64,000 bases of DNA from Acidovorax sp. 106. Its GTDB lineage: Bacteria > Pseudomonadota > Gammaproteobacteria > Burkholderiales > Burkholderiaceae_C. A program made the translations under genes and the position numbers. The stretch covers positions 3,356,501 through 3,420,500 of the forward strand of contig NZ_RCCC01000001.1 of the NCBI RefSeq assembly GCF_003663825.1, given 5' to 3'. Below are positions 53,302 to 62,517 of this stretch, piece after piece (positions within the stretch are counted from its first letter, which is position 1; each line of letters begins with the position of its first letter). Under the pieces are notes generated by a model that saw only the letters and a program-made list of their open reading frames with translations, had not been told where the DNA came from and ran no database searches.

Positions 53302-54903
53302 TCAACGGCTGATACGCCGGCGCCAGCAGTACAGCATCAGCAGCATGGCAATGGCAGCGCAGCCCGAAACGAAGGCGAGGGGCGCCTGCGTGGACAGCGT
53401 CAAGCCCCGGCGCGCTGGCACGGTGAACAGCCCATGCGTGGGGGCGCTGCTGCGCGGCAGCTGCTCCACGGTGCGACCCCAGGCATCGATGTGCTGGTGG
53501 TCGCCATCGGTGTTCACACGCACGATGTCCCGGCCCGTCTCTACCGCGCGCAGGCGCGCAAACTGGGCAAACTGGTAGGCGTAGTGTCCGGCTTGCGCAT
53601 CTTCATCGTTGGTCTGCCAGACCACCAGCTGTGCACCTTGGCGCACGCGTTGTGCGAGTGTGGCGGGAAACAGAATTTCAAAGCACAGCAGCGGTGCGAT
53701 GGTCGTGGGTTGTTGCGCATCGCCCTCTCGTCTTACTTGCGGCAGTTGCAGGGGATCTTCACGGCTGGCCGTGAACCAGTGCGCCCGCCCGTGCTGGGCC
53801 AGTGGGTGCAGGGCTGCGGCCAGCGAGGGAGCCACTTCGGTGGCAGGAAGTCCCTCCTGAAAGGGCACCAGGTGCTGCTTGGGCACGAACAGGGCAGGGT
53901 CCGATGCTGTTTGCGCAGGCGTTAGCCAGACGCTGCCGGTGCGCGCCTCATAAGGCGCCGCAATGGCTTGTGAGAACGCCGTGTGCGCCAGTTCCGGGCC
54001 ATAGATGCGGAACTGCGTGCCCACCAGAAGCAGCGGGGTTTGCCATTGCGCCACGCTCTGCTGCAAAGGGTTGCGCATGCTGGGGGTGTTGGGCATGCCG
54101 GGCACGTTGACGCCCTCGGGCCATGCCACCATGTCGGGCCGCAGGAGCTGTACTGCTTCACTGGCCTGCAGTGCGAGCGGGATGCGATCGGTGCCGGGCT
54201 CTGGCAGGCCTGGCCCCACCACAGCCACCCGCAGCGTGGTGGCTGCTGAATCGTGCGGTGCCTGTTGCGCTTGTGTCAGTCGCCAATGCCCGTAGGTCCA
54301 GGGGGCAGCCAACGTGGTGGCCGCCAGCAGCACGCAGTGCAGCGCTTTGCGGGTTTGTGCACGGTGCTGCCAGGCCCAGAAGGCCAGGGTATTGAGCATC
54401 AGCAGCCAGCCCGTCAGCCCCCATACGCCCGTCGCATGGATGAACTGAACCTCCGGTAGTAGGCGTGCCTGCGATGCGCCTATCACCCACCAGGGGGCGT
54501 TGGTGGCCAGCAGAGTGGCTTGTGCCCACTCCAGCACCACCCCCAGCGGTACCCACACCGCCAATGCAAAGCCCTGAGAGACAAAGCGGCGCAGCAACAG
54601 GTAACTGACGGGCTGCAGCCACACACCAATGGCGTTGACGAGTAGTACCCCCACCCATGGGCCGAGCAGCGCCATGAGCGGGCCCAACTGCGTGGCTTGG
54701 TAGGTGAGTGCGAACGCTGTGCAGCACCACCAGGGGTGCTGGCGCCGCTCCAGCGCTATCAGCAGTGGTACCAAACCGAACCAGGCCAAGGGCTCCAGGG
54801 GTACGCTCTGCCAGCGGGGGAAGGCCAGCGCGCACAGCAGGCCCGCACTCGCAGCCAGTCCCCAGGCCGGAGGATGCCGCCGCTTGATTAGCGGCCCATG
54901 CAC
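53302..54903 (-). CDS. Apolipoprotein N-acyltransferase-like (carbon-nitrogen hydrolase) membrane protein
   Basis: This 533-aa protein has about six N-terminal transmembrane helices (residues 12-210) and a C-terminal nitrilase-type domain, the architecture of Lnt, which attaches the third acyl chain to lipoproteins. The catalytic triad can be seen as Glu in MVAWPEGVNVPG near 260, Lys in FVPKQHLVPFQEG near 345 and Cys in IAPLLCFEILFPATL near 415. The sequence looks diverged from a housekeeping Lnt (short VPEG-type loop), so it may be a second, specialised paralogue. The first codons overlap the 3' end of the next gene by 16 bases. Confidence 0.82.
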   Translation of the reverse strand: MHGPLIKRRHPPAWGLAASAGLLCALAFPRWQSVPLEPLAWFGLVPLLIALERRQHPWWCCTAFALTYQATQLGPLMALLGPWVGVLLVNAIGVWLQPVSYLLLRRFVSQGFALAVWVPLGVVLEWAQATLLATNAPWWVIGASQARLLPEVQFIHATGVWGLTGWLLMLNTLAFWAWQHRAQTRKALHCVLLAATTLAAPWTYGHWRLTQAQQAPHDSAATTLRVAVVGPGLPEPGTDRIPLALQASEAVQLLRPDMVAWPEGVNVPGMPNTPSMRNPLQQSVAQWQTPLLLVGTQFRIYGPELAHTAFSQAIAAPYEARTGSVWLTPAQTASDPALFVPKQHLVPFQEGLPATEVAPSLAAALHPLAQHGRAHWFTASREDPLQLPQVRREGDAQQPTTIAPLLCFEILFPATLAQRVRQGAQLVVWQTNDEDAQAGHYAYQFAQFARLRAVETGRDIVRVNTDGDHQHIDAWGRTVEQLPRSSAPTHGLFTVPARRGLTLSTQAPLAFVSGCAAIAMLLMLYCWRRRISR

Positions 54904-55226
54904 TGGTTAAAAAGTGCGCTGTGTTCGCTGCCCGATAGTCCGAACATGGACGCGTAGGTGTTGCAACACAAGCCGTTGTTGCTGCCGCAGGTCGAGCGCA
55001 TGCAGTTCAGGCTGACGCTGAGTGCATTGGAGTAACTGGGAAATTTCGATTTGCCAGCAGCCAGCCAGGCATTGATGTTGCGCATGGATTCAGTGGGGCG
55101 GCTGTTTTCAAAGCAGCCTTGCAATTGGGATTTGTAGGCGGGCTCCGAGGGGCTGGATGCCAGTGCAGCAGGGGCCCAAAGTGAGGCGCTCAGTGCCAGC
55201 AGGATGCACAGAATTCGGTTCAGCAT
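54888..55226 (-). CDS. Small exported Cys-rich protein
   Basis: This 112-aa protein has a signal peptide (MLNRILCILLALSASLWAPAALA) and a mature part with six cysteines (LQGCFENS, SLNCMRSTCGSNNGLCCNTY, FNQCMGR), likely paired as disulfides in the periplasm or outside. No family is recognised. It lies between the lipoprotein gene (24 bases upstream) and the Lnt-like gene, which it overlaps by 16 bases, so the three are probably one transcription unit. Confidence 0.65.
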   Translation of the reverse strand: MLNRILCILLALSASLWAPAALASSPSEPAYKSQLQGCFENSRPTESMRNINAWLAAGKSKFPSYSNALSVSLNCMRSTCGSNNGLCCNTYASMFGLSGSEHSALFNQCMGR

Positions 55227-55250
55227 GGTGGGTCTCGTGGTGATTGGAAG

Positions 55251-56165
55251 TCAGGGGTTGGCCACGGCCGTGGTGTACGTGTTGGCACCGGTATAGGTCA
55301 GGCGCAAGGCCGAGGTGTCCCCTGCTGTGATGAGCACGCGGCCTGCTGCAACGTCGCTGAAACCGTCGGTACTGGCAAACAGCAGTGGGCTCTCGGTGGT
55401 GAACTGAAATTGGGTCAGCGGTAGCTTGAGATCGCCCATGGTGCCTTCGGCCCGAACGGTGCCTTTCAACTGCATACCCGTCTTCAGGTCAATCGTGGCC
55501 TTGAAGCCCTCGCCGGCCAGCACATAGTCCCGGTTGTCGCCTTGGTAGCGCACCTGGTAGTTCATGTCTTTGAAGTGGTAGCCCTGCGCGTTGGAGCCAA
55601 ACCAGAAGGCGCTGGCGATGGTTTCGCGGTTGGTCTCTGCGCCCTCTGCTGTGAGGTAGCGGGTGACGGTGTTTTCCTCCGTCTTGTACGCCAAGTCCAT
55701 CGAGGCATCTTCCACAAAGGTGTAGCGCACGGTGCCGCTCAAGCTGGTGATAAGGCGCACGCCGGGCATCAATTCTTCACCATCGTCAAAGCGGCAGTCG
55801 CTGAATTCGATGATGTCTTGGCCGTCCAGTTCTCGATAGTGGTAGCTGCCGCCCGCATCGCAAGCGGTCTCGGTCACGGTTTCCTTGGTGGCAAGGCCGC
55901 CTGATTTGAGCTGCTGGTGCTTTTGCACCAGCGCGTACGCCACAGCCTGGGCGCGCTTGCTTTTGGCCATGGGCAACTCGTCCACATTGATGGCGATGTC
56001 CAGGGCCATGTAAGGCGTTTGCACGGCGGTTTGTTCGGCCAGTGAGTAATCCTTGGTCGATATTTGCGGGGCTGAGGAGGCTCCGCCGCCGCAGCCCGCA
56101 AGGGCCAGGGCGAGCGCGGTGGGCGTCAGCAGGTACGCAAAGCGGAGGGCGCTGGGCTTTTTCAT
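55251..56165 (-). CDS. Predicted lipoprotein of unknown function
   Basis: This 304-aa protein has a lipoprotein signal with a clear lipobox (ALALALAGC, Cys at residue 25) followed by a glycine/serine linker. The mature part is beta-rich, with two cysteines (VTETACDAGGSYHYRELDGQD and FSDCRFDDGEE) and repeated strand-like segments (GTVRYTFVEDASMDLAYKTEEN, GTVRAEGTMGDLKLP). I do not recognise a family. It is the first gene of a minus-strand trio ending with the Lnt-like gene, and a lipoprotein substrate beside an acyltransferase is suggestive but unproven. Confidence 0.7.
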   Translation of the reverse strand: MKKPSALRFAYLLTPTALALALAGCGGGASSAPQISTKDYSLAEQTAVQTPYMALDIAINVDELPMAKSKRAQAVAYALVQKHQQLKSGGLATKETVTETACDAGGSYHYRELDGQDIIEFSDCRFDDGEELMPGVRLITSLSGTVRYTFVEDASMDLAYKTEENTVTRYLTAEGAETNRETIASAFWFGSNAQGYHFKDMNYQVRYQGDNRDYVLAGEGFKATIDLKTGMQLKGTVRAEGTMGDLKLPLTQFQFTTESPLLFASTDGFSDVAAGRVLITAGDTSALRLTYTGANTYTTAVANP

Positions 56166-56265
56166 CGTATGTCGGGTGTGTGGGTCTGATATGCCTCCGA
56201 TGGAGTCCCTCCCCCGGTAGCGGCGCGCAATTTACGACAGGCTTTTGCGGTCGTCCAGAAAAATT

Positions 56266-56280
56266 TGGCATTGCAGATGC
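56266..56280 (+). promoter_or_regulatory. Candidate sigma-54 promoter of the urt operon
   Basis: TGGCATTGCAGATGC matches the -24/-12 form TGGCAcg-n4-tTGC, with the GG and GC doublets at the required 12-base offset. The -12 half (ATGC) is imperfect. It lies 172 bases before the urtA ATG, in the 286-base upstream region, and would fit nitrogen control through NtrC, as known for urea transporters. No NtrC site was found by eye. Confidence 0.45.
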
Positions 56281-56451
56281 GGGAGATTTCGACCGGGTTT
56301 CAGGGGCAACCAGGGGTTCTGTGTACGCCACCCGGCGTATTTCCCGAATGCCAGGGGCTCTCCAGAATCCATTCCATCGCACCAAACGGCCCACTGGCAA
56401 CCCCGGCGGGCAGGGCGAAGCGGTTTGACCCCCTTACCTACCGGAGATCAC

Positions 56452-57714
56452 ATGCAACGTCGTTATTCCCTCAAAGCCCTCGCGGCCGTCGCTACGCTCG
56501 CTGGCCTGTCTGCCCTGCCTGCCCACGCGGCAGACACCATCAAGGTGGGTGTGCTGCACAGCCTGTCGGGCACCATGGCTATTTCTGAAACGGTGCTCAA
56601 AGACACCGTGCTGATGGCCATTGACGAGATCAACGCCAAGGGCGGCTTGCTGGGCAAGAAGCTCGAACCCGTGATCGTGGATCCGGCCTCTAACTGGCCC
56701 CTGTTCGCCGAAAAGACCAAGCAGCTGCTGGGCCAAGACAAGGTGTCGGTCATCTTCGGCTGCTGGACTTCGGTGTCGCGCAAGTCGGTACTGCCCGTGG
56801 TCGAAGAAATGAATGGCCTGCTGTTCTACCCCGTGCAGTACGAGGGTGAAGAGCTGTCCAAGAACGTGTTCTACACCGGCGCTGCACCTAACCAGCAAGC
56901 CATCCCTGCGGTGGATTACCTGATGAGCAAGGACGGCGGCGGTGCCAAGCGCTGGGTGCTGCTGGGAACCGACTATGTGTACCCCCGCACGACCAACAAG
57001 ATCCTGCGCGCCTACCTCAAGTCCAAGGGCGTGAAGGATTCGGATATCGACGAGAAGTACACACCGTTTGGCCACTCTGACTACCAGACCATCGTGGCCG
57101 ACATCAAGAAGTTCAGCCAGGGCGGCAAGACGGCGGTGGTGTCCACCATCAACGGTGACTCCAACGTGCCGTTCTACAAGGAACTGGGCAACGCTGGCCT
57201 GAAGGCTAAGGACGTGCCCGTGGTTGCCTTCTCTGTGGGTGAAGAAGAACTGCGCGGCGTGGACACCAAGCCGCTGGTGGGCCACCTGGCTGCCTGGAAC
57301 TACTTCCAGTCCATCAAGAACCCTGAGAACACCGCCTTCATCAAGAAGTGGAGCGACTACTCCAAGGCTAAGGGCATTGCGGGCCACAAGGACAAGCCGC
57401 TGACCAACGACCCGATGGAAGCCACCTACATCGGCGTGAACATGTGGGCCCAGGCCGTGACCAAGGCCAAGAGCACCGACACCGACAAGGTGATCGCAGC
57501 GATGGCTGGCCAGACCTTCAAGGCACCTAGCGGCATCGTCAGCAAGATGGACGAGAAGAACCACCACCTGCACAAGAGCGTGTTCATCGGCGAGATCAAG
57601 GCTGACGGCCAGTTCAACGTGGTGTGGAAGACGCCTGGACCTGTGAAGGCCAAGCCATGGAGCCCGTACATCGAAGGCAATGACAAGAAGGCTGACGAGC
57701 CCGAGAAGAAGTGA
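56452..57714 (+). CDS. urtA: Urea ABC transporter, periplasmic binding protein UrtA
   Basis: UrtA captures urea in the periplasm for the high-affinity UrtABCDE importer. The 420-aa protein has a signal peptide (RRYSLKALAAVATLAGLSALPAHA), then TIKVGVLHSLSGTMAISE, the conserved opening of branched-chain/urea type binding proteins, SVIFGCWTSVSRKSVLPVVEEMNGLLFYPVQYEG, and VVSTINGDSNVPFYKELGNAGL. The mature length is typical. A GGAG site precedes ATG 56452. The pathway is urea to ammonia by the urease encoded at 20-27 kb. Confidence 0.97.
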   Translation: MQRRYSLKALAAVATLAGLSALPAHAADTIKVGVLHSLSGTMAISETVLKDTVLMAIDEINAKGGLLGKKLEPVIVDPASNWPLFAEKTKQLLGQDKVSVIFGCWTSVSRKSVLPVVEEMNGLLFYPVQYEGEELSKNVFYTGAAPNQQAIPAVDYLMSKDGGGAKRWVLLGTDYVYPRTTNKILRAYLKSKGVKDSDIDEKYTPFGHSDYQTIVADIKKFSQGGKTAVVSTINGDSNVPFYKELGNAGLKAKDVPVVAFSVGEEELRGVDTKPLVGHLAAWNYFQSIKNPENTAFIKKWSDYSKAKGIAGHKDKPLTNDPMEATYIGVNMWAQAVTKAKSTDTDKVIAAMAGQTFKAPSGIVSKMDEKNHHLHKSVFIGEIKADGQFNVVWKTPGPVKAKPWSPYIEGNDKKADEPEKK

Positions 57715-57740
57715 TCACCCCCTGAGCGGCTGCGCCGCTT

Positions 57741-57771
57741 CCCCCTCTCTCACGTTCCGCGTGGGAGGGGG
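57741..57771. repeat. Hairpin between urtA and urtB
   Basis: CCCCCTC (57741-57747) and CACG pair with CGTG and GAGGGGG (57765-57771), leaving a small bulge. It lies in the 168-base urtA-urtB gap and may protect the abundant urtA message from 3' decay, a usual arrangement for binding-protein genes. Confidence 0.55.
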
Positions 57772-57882
57772 ACGCCCCCAGCGCGGCGGGGCGGCGCGGC
57801 CGGCGTAGGCCCTTGCGCGGGGGCACTGGTCTAGGCCCTGCCCTCTGCGCGGGCCTTTGCATATTGACCGACTGGCCCCTCC

Positions 57883-59463
57883 ATGAATTTCTCTTTCATA
57901 CCTCGCCTCTTCGTCTGCCTCTTGCTTTACGCAACTGCGCAGGCACAAGCACTCACCGCCGAGCAGGCCCTGGCCATGGCTGCTGGCGAGACCGATGACC
58001 GCGTGGCTGCCGTGCAGCAAGCTGTGGTGGAGCCCAGTGAGCGCACCGCCGCCTTTTTGCAGGCGCTGGCCGACGATGCGGTGAAGGTGGCTGACGGCAA
58101 GGCGCTGATCGTGCGCGATGACAAGGGCATGGACCCTGTCACCGGTGCTGAGGTGCCTGTGCCCGCTGATGCCGAAGACATCATCAACAACAACCGCATG
58201 CGCGGCGAAATCGACACGGCCCTGGCGGGCCTGGCGCTGTTTGGCAAGGACGAAGCCAAGCGCATGGCCGCCGCCAAGGCGCTGACCAAAGAACCCGACG
58301 CGGGCCGTCTGCCCCTGCTCGACAAGGCTTTGGCGCAAGAAACCAACGGCAAGATCAAGACCCAGCTGGAGCTGGCCCGCGCCGCCACCTTGCTGGGTAG
58401 CGACGACGCTGCACAGCGCATTGCCGCCGCGCAGGCGCTGTCGCTCAGCGCCACGCCCGACACGCGCCTGCTGCTCAACGAGCGCGTCACGGTGGAAGAA
58501 GACACCAAGGTCAAGGCGGCCTTGCAAGCCGCGCTCAAAGCCATTGACGGCCAGCTGGCCTGGGGCGAGCGCCTGGGCGCCGCGTTCTCGGGCATCAGCT
58601 TGGGCTCCATCCTGCTGCTCGTCGCCTTGGGCCTGGCCATTACGTACGGCCTCATGGGCGTGATCAACATGGCCCACGGCGAACTGATGATGATCGGCGC
58701 TTACGCCACCTATGTGGTGCAGGGCATCTTTCAAAAGTATTTTCCGGGCGCGTTCGACTGGTACCTGGTCGCTGCGCTGCCACTGGCCTTTGGCGCATCG
58801 GCTGCCGTGGGCGCCGTGCTGGAGCGGGGCGTTCTGCGCTTTCTGTATGGCCGCCCGCTGGAGACGCTGCTGGCCACCTGGGGTATCAGCCTGGTGCTGA
58901 TGCAACTGGTGCGCACGATTTTTGGTGCCCAGAACGTGGGGGTGGAAAACCCCTCGTGGATGAGCGGTGGCGTGCAGGTGCTCTCCAACCTCACGCTGCC
59001 CTATAACCGGCTTGTCATCATCGGCTTTGCCATCGCCGTGCTGCTGGGCATGGGCTACCTGATTGGCCGCACACGGCTGGGCCTGTTTGTGCGCGGCGTG
59101 ACGCAAAACCGCCCCATTGCCTCGTGCATGGGCGTGAACACTGCGCGCATCGACACCATGGCCTTTGCGTTGGGCTCGGGCATTGCGGGCCTGGCGGGTT
59201 GCGCGCTGAGCCAGGTGGGCAACGTGGGGCCGGACCTGGGCCAGAGCTACATCGTCGATGCCTTCATGGTGGTGGTGCTGGGCGGCGTAGGCCAGCTGGC
59301 CGGCACCGTGTATGCCGCGCTGGGCCTGGGCATTCTCAACAAGTTCCTCGAAGGCTGGGCGGGCGCAGTGCTGGCCAAGATTGCGGTTCTGGTGTTCATC
59401 ATCATCTTCATCCAGAAGCGGCCCCAGGGCATCTTCGCGGTCAAAGGGCGTACCGCTGATTGA
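57883..59463 (+). CDS. urtB: Urea ABC transporter permease UrtB
   Basis: UrtB is one of the two membrane permeases. The 526-aa protein has a signal sequence (FVCLLLYATAQAQA) and a long N-terminal soluble extension of about 235 residues with helical repeats (LTKEPDAGRLPLLDKALAQET), typical of UrtB and absent from LivH. The membrane domain follows, with ILLLVALGLAITYGLMGVINMAHGELMMIGAY, EFLLYGRP-like region and NVGPDLGQSYIVDAFMVVVLGGVGQLAGT, the permease-ATPase contact. It lies directly after urtA and ahead of urtC. Confidence 0.96.
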   Translation: MNFSFIPRLFVCLLLYATAQAQALTAEQALAMAAGETDDRVAAVQQAVVEPSERTAAFLQALADDAVKVADGKALIVRDDKGMDPVTGAEVPVPADAEDIINNNRMRGEIDTALAGLALFGKDEAKRMAAAKALTKEPDAGRLPLLDKALAQETNGKIKTQLELARAATLLGSDDAAQRIAAAQALSLSATPDTRLLLNERVTVEEDTKVKAALQAALKAIDGQLAWGERLGAAFSGISLGSILLLVALGLAITYGLMGVINMAHGELMMIGAYATYVVQGIFQKYFPGAFDWYLVAALPLAFGASAAVGAVLERGVLRFLYGRPLETLLATWGISLVLMQLVRTIFGAQNVGVENPSWMSGGVQVLSNLTLPYNRLVIIGFAIAVLLGMGYLIGRTRLGLFVRGVTQNRPIASCMGVNTARIDTMAFALGSGIAGLAGCALSQVGNVGPDLGQSYIVDAFMVVVLGGVGQLAGTVYAALGLGILNKFLEGWAGAVLAKIAVLVFIIIFIQKRPQGIFAVKGRTAD

Positions 59464-59483
59464 GTGGCCATCAGAGACACACC

Positions 59484-60611
59484 ATGACTACTCCCTCTCC
59501 AACAATCATTCAACTGCCCGCACCGGCACCCTTGCTCACGCGCGGTGGCTGGTCGGCCTTTATCGTGGCGCTCATCGTGGTGTGCGCCGTGGCGCCCGTG
59601 CTCAACCTGTGGGTGCCTGCGGGCAGCGTGTTTCACCTGTCGGACTACGCCGTGGCGCTGCTCGGCAAGATCATGTGCTACGCCATCTGCGCGCTGGCCA
59701 TGGACCTTATCTGGGGCTACACCGGCATCCTCAGTCTGGGCCACGGCCTGTTCTTTGCGCTGGGCGGCTACGTGATGGGCATGTACCTCATGCGCCAGAT
59801 CGGCCGCGACGGCAACTACAAGAGCGACCTGCCGGACTTCATGGTATTCCTGGACTGGAAGGAGCTGCCCTGGCACTGGGCGCTGTCTGACAGCTTCATC
59901 GCCACGCTGATCCTCATCGTGGCCGTGCCGGGCGTCATCGCGTTCGTGTTCGGCTACTTCGCCTTCCGCTCGCGCATCAAGGGCGTGTACTTTTCCATCA
60001 TCACGCAGGCCATGACGTACGCGGCCATGCTGCTGTTCTTCCGCAACGAAACGGGCTTTGGCGGCAACAACGGGTTCACGGATTTCAAGCGCATCTTGGG
60101 CACGCCCATGGCCACGCAGAACATGCGCATGACCTTGTTTGTGCTGACCGGGCTGGCGCTGCTGGGCTTCTTCCTGATGGCGCGCTGGCTGGTGCGCAGC
60201 AAGTTTGGCCGCGTGCTGCAGGCCGTGCGCGATGCCGAGACGCGCGTCATGTTCTCGGGCTACTCGCCGCTGCCCTACAAGCTCACCGTCTGGACCATCA
60301 GCGCCATGATGTGCGGCGTGGCGGGCGCGCTGTATGTGCCCCAGGTCGGCATCATCAACCCCGGCGAAATGAGCGCTGCCAACTCCATCGAGATCGCCGT
60401 GTGGGCGGCCGTGGGTGGCCGCGCCACGCTGATCGGGCCTATCGTGGGCGCGTTCATCGTCAATGGTGCCAAGAGCTGGCTCACGGTGACGGCGCCAGAG
60501 TTCTGGTTGTACTTCCTGGGTGCGCTGTTCATTGCCGTCACGCTGTTCTTGCCCGATGGGGTCGTGGGCCTGGTCAAGAAGTTGAAAGCCAAGAAAGGAG
60601 CTGCGCAATGA
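59484..60611 (+). CDS. urtC: Urea ABC transporter permease UrtC
   Basis: UrtC is the second membrane permease of the urea importer. The 375-aa protein (ATG 59484) has about nine helices, with LGKIMCYAICALAMDLIWGYTGILSLGHGLFFALGGYVMG near residue 55-95, the LivM-like motif in its loop RVLQAVRDAETRVMFSGYSPLPYKLTVWTISAMMCGVAGALYVPQVGIINP and AAVGGRATLIGPIVGAFIVN. Its stop overlaps the start of urtD (ATGA), so translation is coupled. The C-terminus is Lys-rich (LVKKLKAKKGAAQ). Confidence 0.96.
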   Translation: MTTPSPTIIQLPAPAPLLTRGGWSAFIVALIVVCAVAPVLNLWVPAGSVFHLSDYAVALLGKIMCYAICALAMDLIWGYTGILSLGHGLFFALGGYVMGMYLMRQIGRDGNYKSDLPDFMVFLDWKELPWHWALSDSFIATLILIVAVPGVIAFVFGYFAFRSRIKGVYFSIITQAMTYAAMLLFFRNETGFGGNNGFTDFKRILGTPMATQNMRMTLFVLTGLALLGFFLMARWLVRSKFGRVLQAVRDAETRVMFSGYSPLPYKLTVWTISAMMCGVAGALYVPQVGIINPGEMSAANSIEIAVWAAVGGRATLIGPIVGAFIVNGAKSWLTVTAPEFWLYFLGALFIAVTLFLPDGVVGLVKKLKAKKGAAQ

Positions 60612-61483
60612 CGCCCGATTTGATGGAAGAGGGCGCACGGCGCATCGAGGCCAAGCAGGCGCCTGCGCCGGTGGGCCAAACCGAGTCGGGCGGCCGTGCG
60701 GCGGGTTTCTCGCGCATCGCCACGCCGGGTGAGGTGGATGTGACCCACGGCCGCATCCTGTACCTGGAAGATGTGCATGTGAGCTTTGACGGCTTCAAGG
60801 CCATCAATGGCCTGAGCCTGGACATTGCCCCCGGCGAGCTGCGTTGCATCATCGGCCCCAATGGTGCCGGCAAGACTACGATGATGGACATCATCACCGG
60901 CAAGACCCGGCCCCAACAGGGCTCGGTATTCTTCGGCAGCACCATCGACCTGCTGCGCCACAACGAGCCCGAGATCGCCAGCCTGGGCATCGGCCGCAAG
61001 TTCCAAAAACCCACGGTGTTCGAGCAGCTCTCGGTGTTTGAAAACCTGGAACTGGCTTTGAAGACCCACAAGGGCGTGAAGTCGAGCATGTTCTTCAAGC
61101 TGGACTCTGCGCAGTCGGACCGGCTGGCCGATGTGCTGCACACGATTCACCTCGCGGGCAGCGTGACGCGGCAGTCGGGCAATCTGAGCCACGGGCAAAA
61201 GCAGTGGCTGGAGATTGGAATGCTGCTGATGCAGGACCCGAAGCTGTTGCTGCTGGACGAGCCGGTGGCGGGGATGACGGATGAGGAGACGGCGCGGACT
61301 GCGGAGTTGTTCCTCACGCTCAAGGGCAAGCATTCGCTGATGGTGGTGGAGCATGACATGGGGTTCATCCGCACCATCTCGGAGAAGGTGACGGTGCTGT
61401 GCGATGGCTCGGTGTTGGCCGAGGGGACGCTGGACCAGGTGCAGGCGGACGAGCGGGTGATTGAGGTTTATCTGGGGCGGTGA
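60608..61483 (+). CDS. urtD: Urea ABC transporter ATPase UrtD
   Basis: UrtD is one of two ATPases. The 291-aa protein (ATG 60608) has the Walker A motif IGPNGAGKTTMMD near residue 82, the Q-loop FQKPTVFEQLSVFENL near 138, the signature LSHGQKQWLEIGMLL near 195, Walker B LLLLDEPVAGMTDEE near 215 and the H-loop VVEHDMGFIR near 250. An N-terminal extension of about 50 residues (MTPDLMEEGARRIEAKQAP) is longer than in most homologues. It ends at 61483, and urtE starts 1100 bases later, so the expected close coupling of urtD and urtE is broken here by the repeat element. Confidence 0.96.
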   Translation: MTPDLMEEGARRIEAKQAPAPVGQTESGGRAAGFSRIATPGEVDVTHGRILYLEDVHVSFDGFKAINGLSLDIAPGELRCIIGPNGAGKTTMMDIITGKTRPQQGSVFFGSTIDLLRHNEPEIASLGIGRKFQKPTVFEQLSVFENLELALKTHKGVKSSMFFKLDSAQSDRLADVLHTIHLAGSVTRQSGNLSHGQKQWLEIGMLLMQDPKLLLLDEPVAGMTDEETARTAELFLTLKGKHSLMVVEHDMGFIRTISEKVTVLCDGSVLAEGTLDQVQADERVIEVYLGR

Positions 61484-61530
61484 TGGTGGTGTGCCGCTTC
61501 TTCGTCTCTGGTCTTTTGGCTGCCCGATAT

Positions 61531-62463
61531 CCGTTGGGGCTGAGCTTGTCGAAGCCGGGGGGGCAGTCTCAACCCGTTCGTGCTGAGCTTGTCGAAGCCT
61601 GGGCTTGCTCTCTAATTGAGTTGTATGCCTGTGCCAAGGGTGGGTGCCGGGATGTGCGCCCGGCGGCGCACCTTCTTTTCTTGCTTCGCCAAGAAAAGAA
61701 GGCAAAAGAAGGCGACCCCAAGTCTGCGACCCCTTCGCATAGCGAAGGGGCAACCTGCGTCGGGGCGGTTGCGGGGTGCGCTGCGGAACTCACTGCGCGC
61801 CTGAGGCGCTTCGTTCAGACAGCCGCAGCGAGTCAGATGACGAAGCTCGCGCGCTGCGACGCGCTAGCCACCCCGCAACCGCCCCGACGCAGGCGCAGCC
61901 ACAGGGGGTGGACAGCCGAACAGCCACACGGGTCGTCGCTGCGCTCGACCCGGTCTAGGTCGCGCCCAACGCCAGCGGCTGCCGACAGCGCGAGGCGCTT
62001 GCGCCCGCGAGACGGGGCCGAGCAACGCGATGGCCCGAATGGATGTTCGGCTGTTCTGCTGCCCCGCCCCTTTGTATGCGCCGAGGAGCGCAGCGGCCAG
62101 CGGATCAGGGCTCGCGACTGTCTGAGCGCAGCGAGTTTGAGCGAGACCCCGCTGGACGCGAGCACCGCAGGTTGCCCGAAGCGAAGCGCAGGGACGCAGA
62201 CAGTGGGGTCGCCTTCTTTTGCCTTCTTTTGGGGCTGGAGTGTTTCAACGCGAGCGCTCCGTGCGCGTAGCGCACCTTGGCGACGCAAGATAACCCGCGC
62301 AGCGGGTTGCACCAAAAGAAGGTGCGCCGCCGGGCGCACATCCCGGCACCCGCCCCTGGCACATGCACGCCGTCAGATTAGCAAGCGAGCCCCGGCTTCG
62401 ACAGGCTCAGCCCGAACGGGGTTGGGGCGTGTGCCCCGACTTCGACAAGCACAGCCCGAACGG
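61531..62463. repeat. Nested palindromic composite element separating urtD from urtE
   Basis: The element is symmetric. Outer layer: two repeat family B copies in reverse orientation (61531-61556, 61574-61599) and two in forward orientation (62395-62419, 62439-62463). Next, 49-base arms at 61631-61679 and 62314-62362 are inverse copies with two mismatches. Then 27-base perfect arms occur at 61694-61720 and 62204-62230. Inside lies another perfect 25-base inverted pair (61754-61778 and 61869-61893), plus hairpins CCCCTTCGC-ata-GCGAAGGGG at 61731-61751 and a 13-bp stem at 61670-61701. The long open frames across it (61480-62529 and 61833-62339) are low-complexity and I regard them as by-products of the repeat; frames rich in EKKAKEGDP recur in related genomes as far as I remember. 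Confidence 0.85.
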
Positions 62464-62517
62464 TTGGTTTGCGCTCAACACATCCGGACTGCCTCTGAGC
62501 AAGCATACGAAACGCTT

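Noticed and set aside
57715..59106. 463-codon minus-strand frame opposite urtB
   Set aside because: Antisense shadow; urtB has clear membrane-domain and family motifs.
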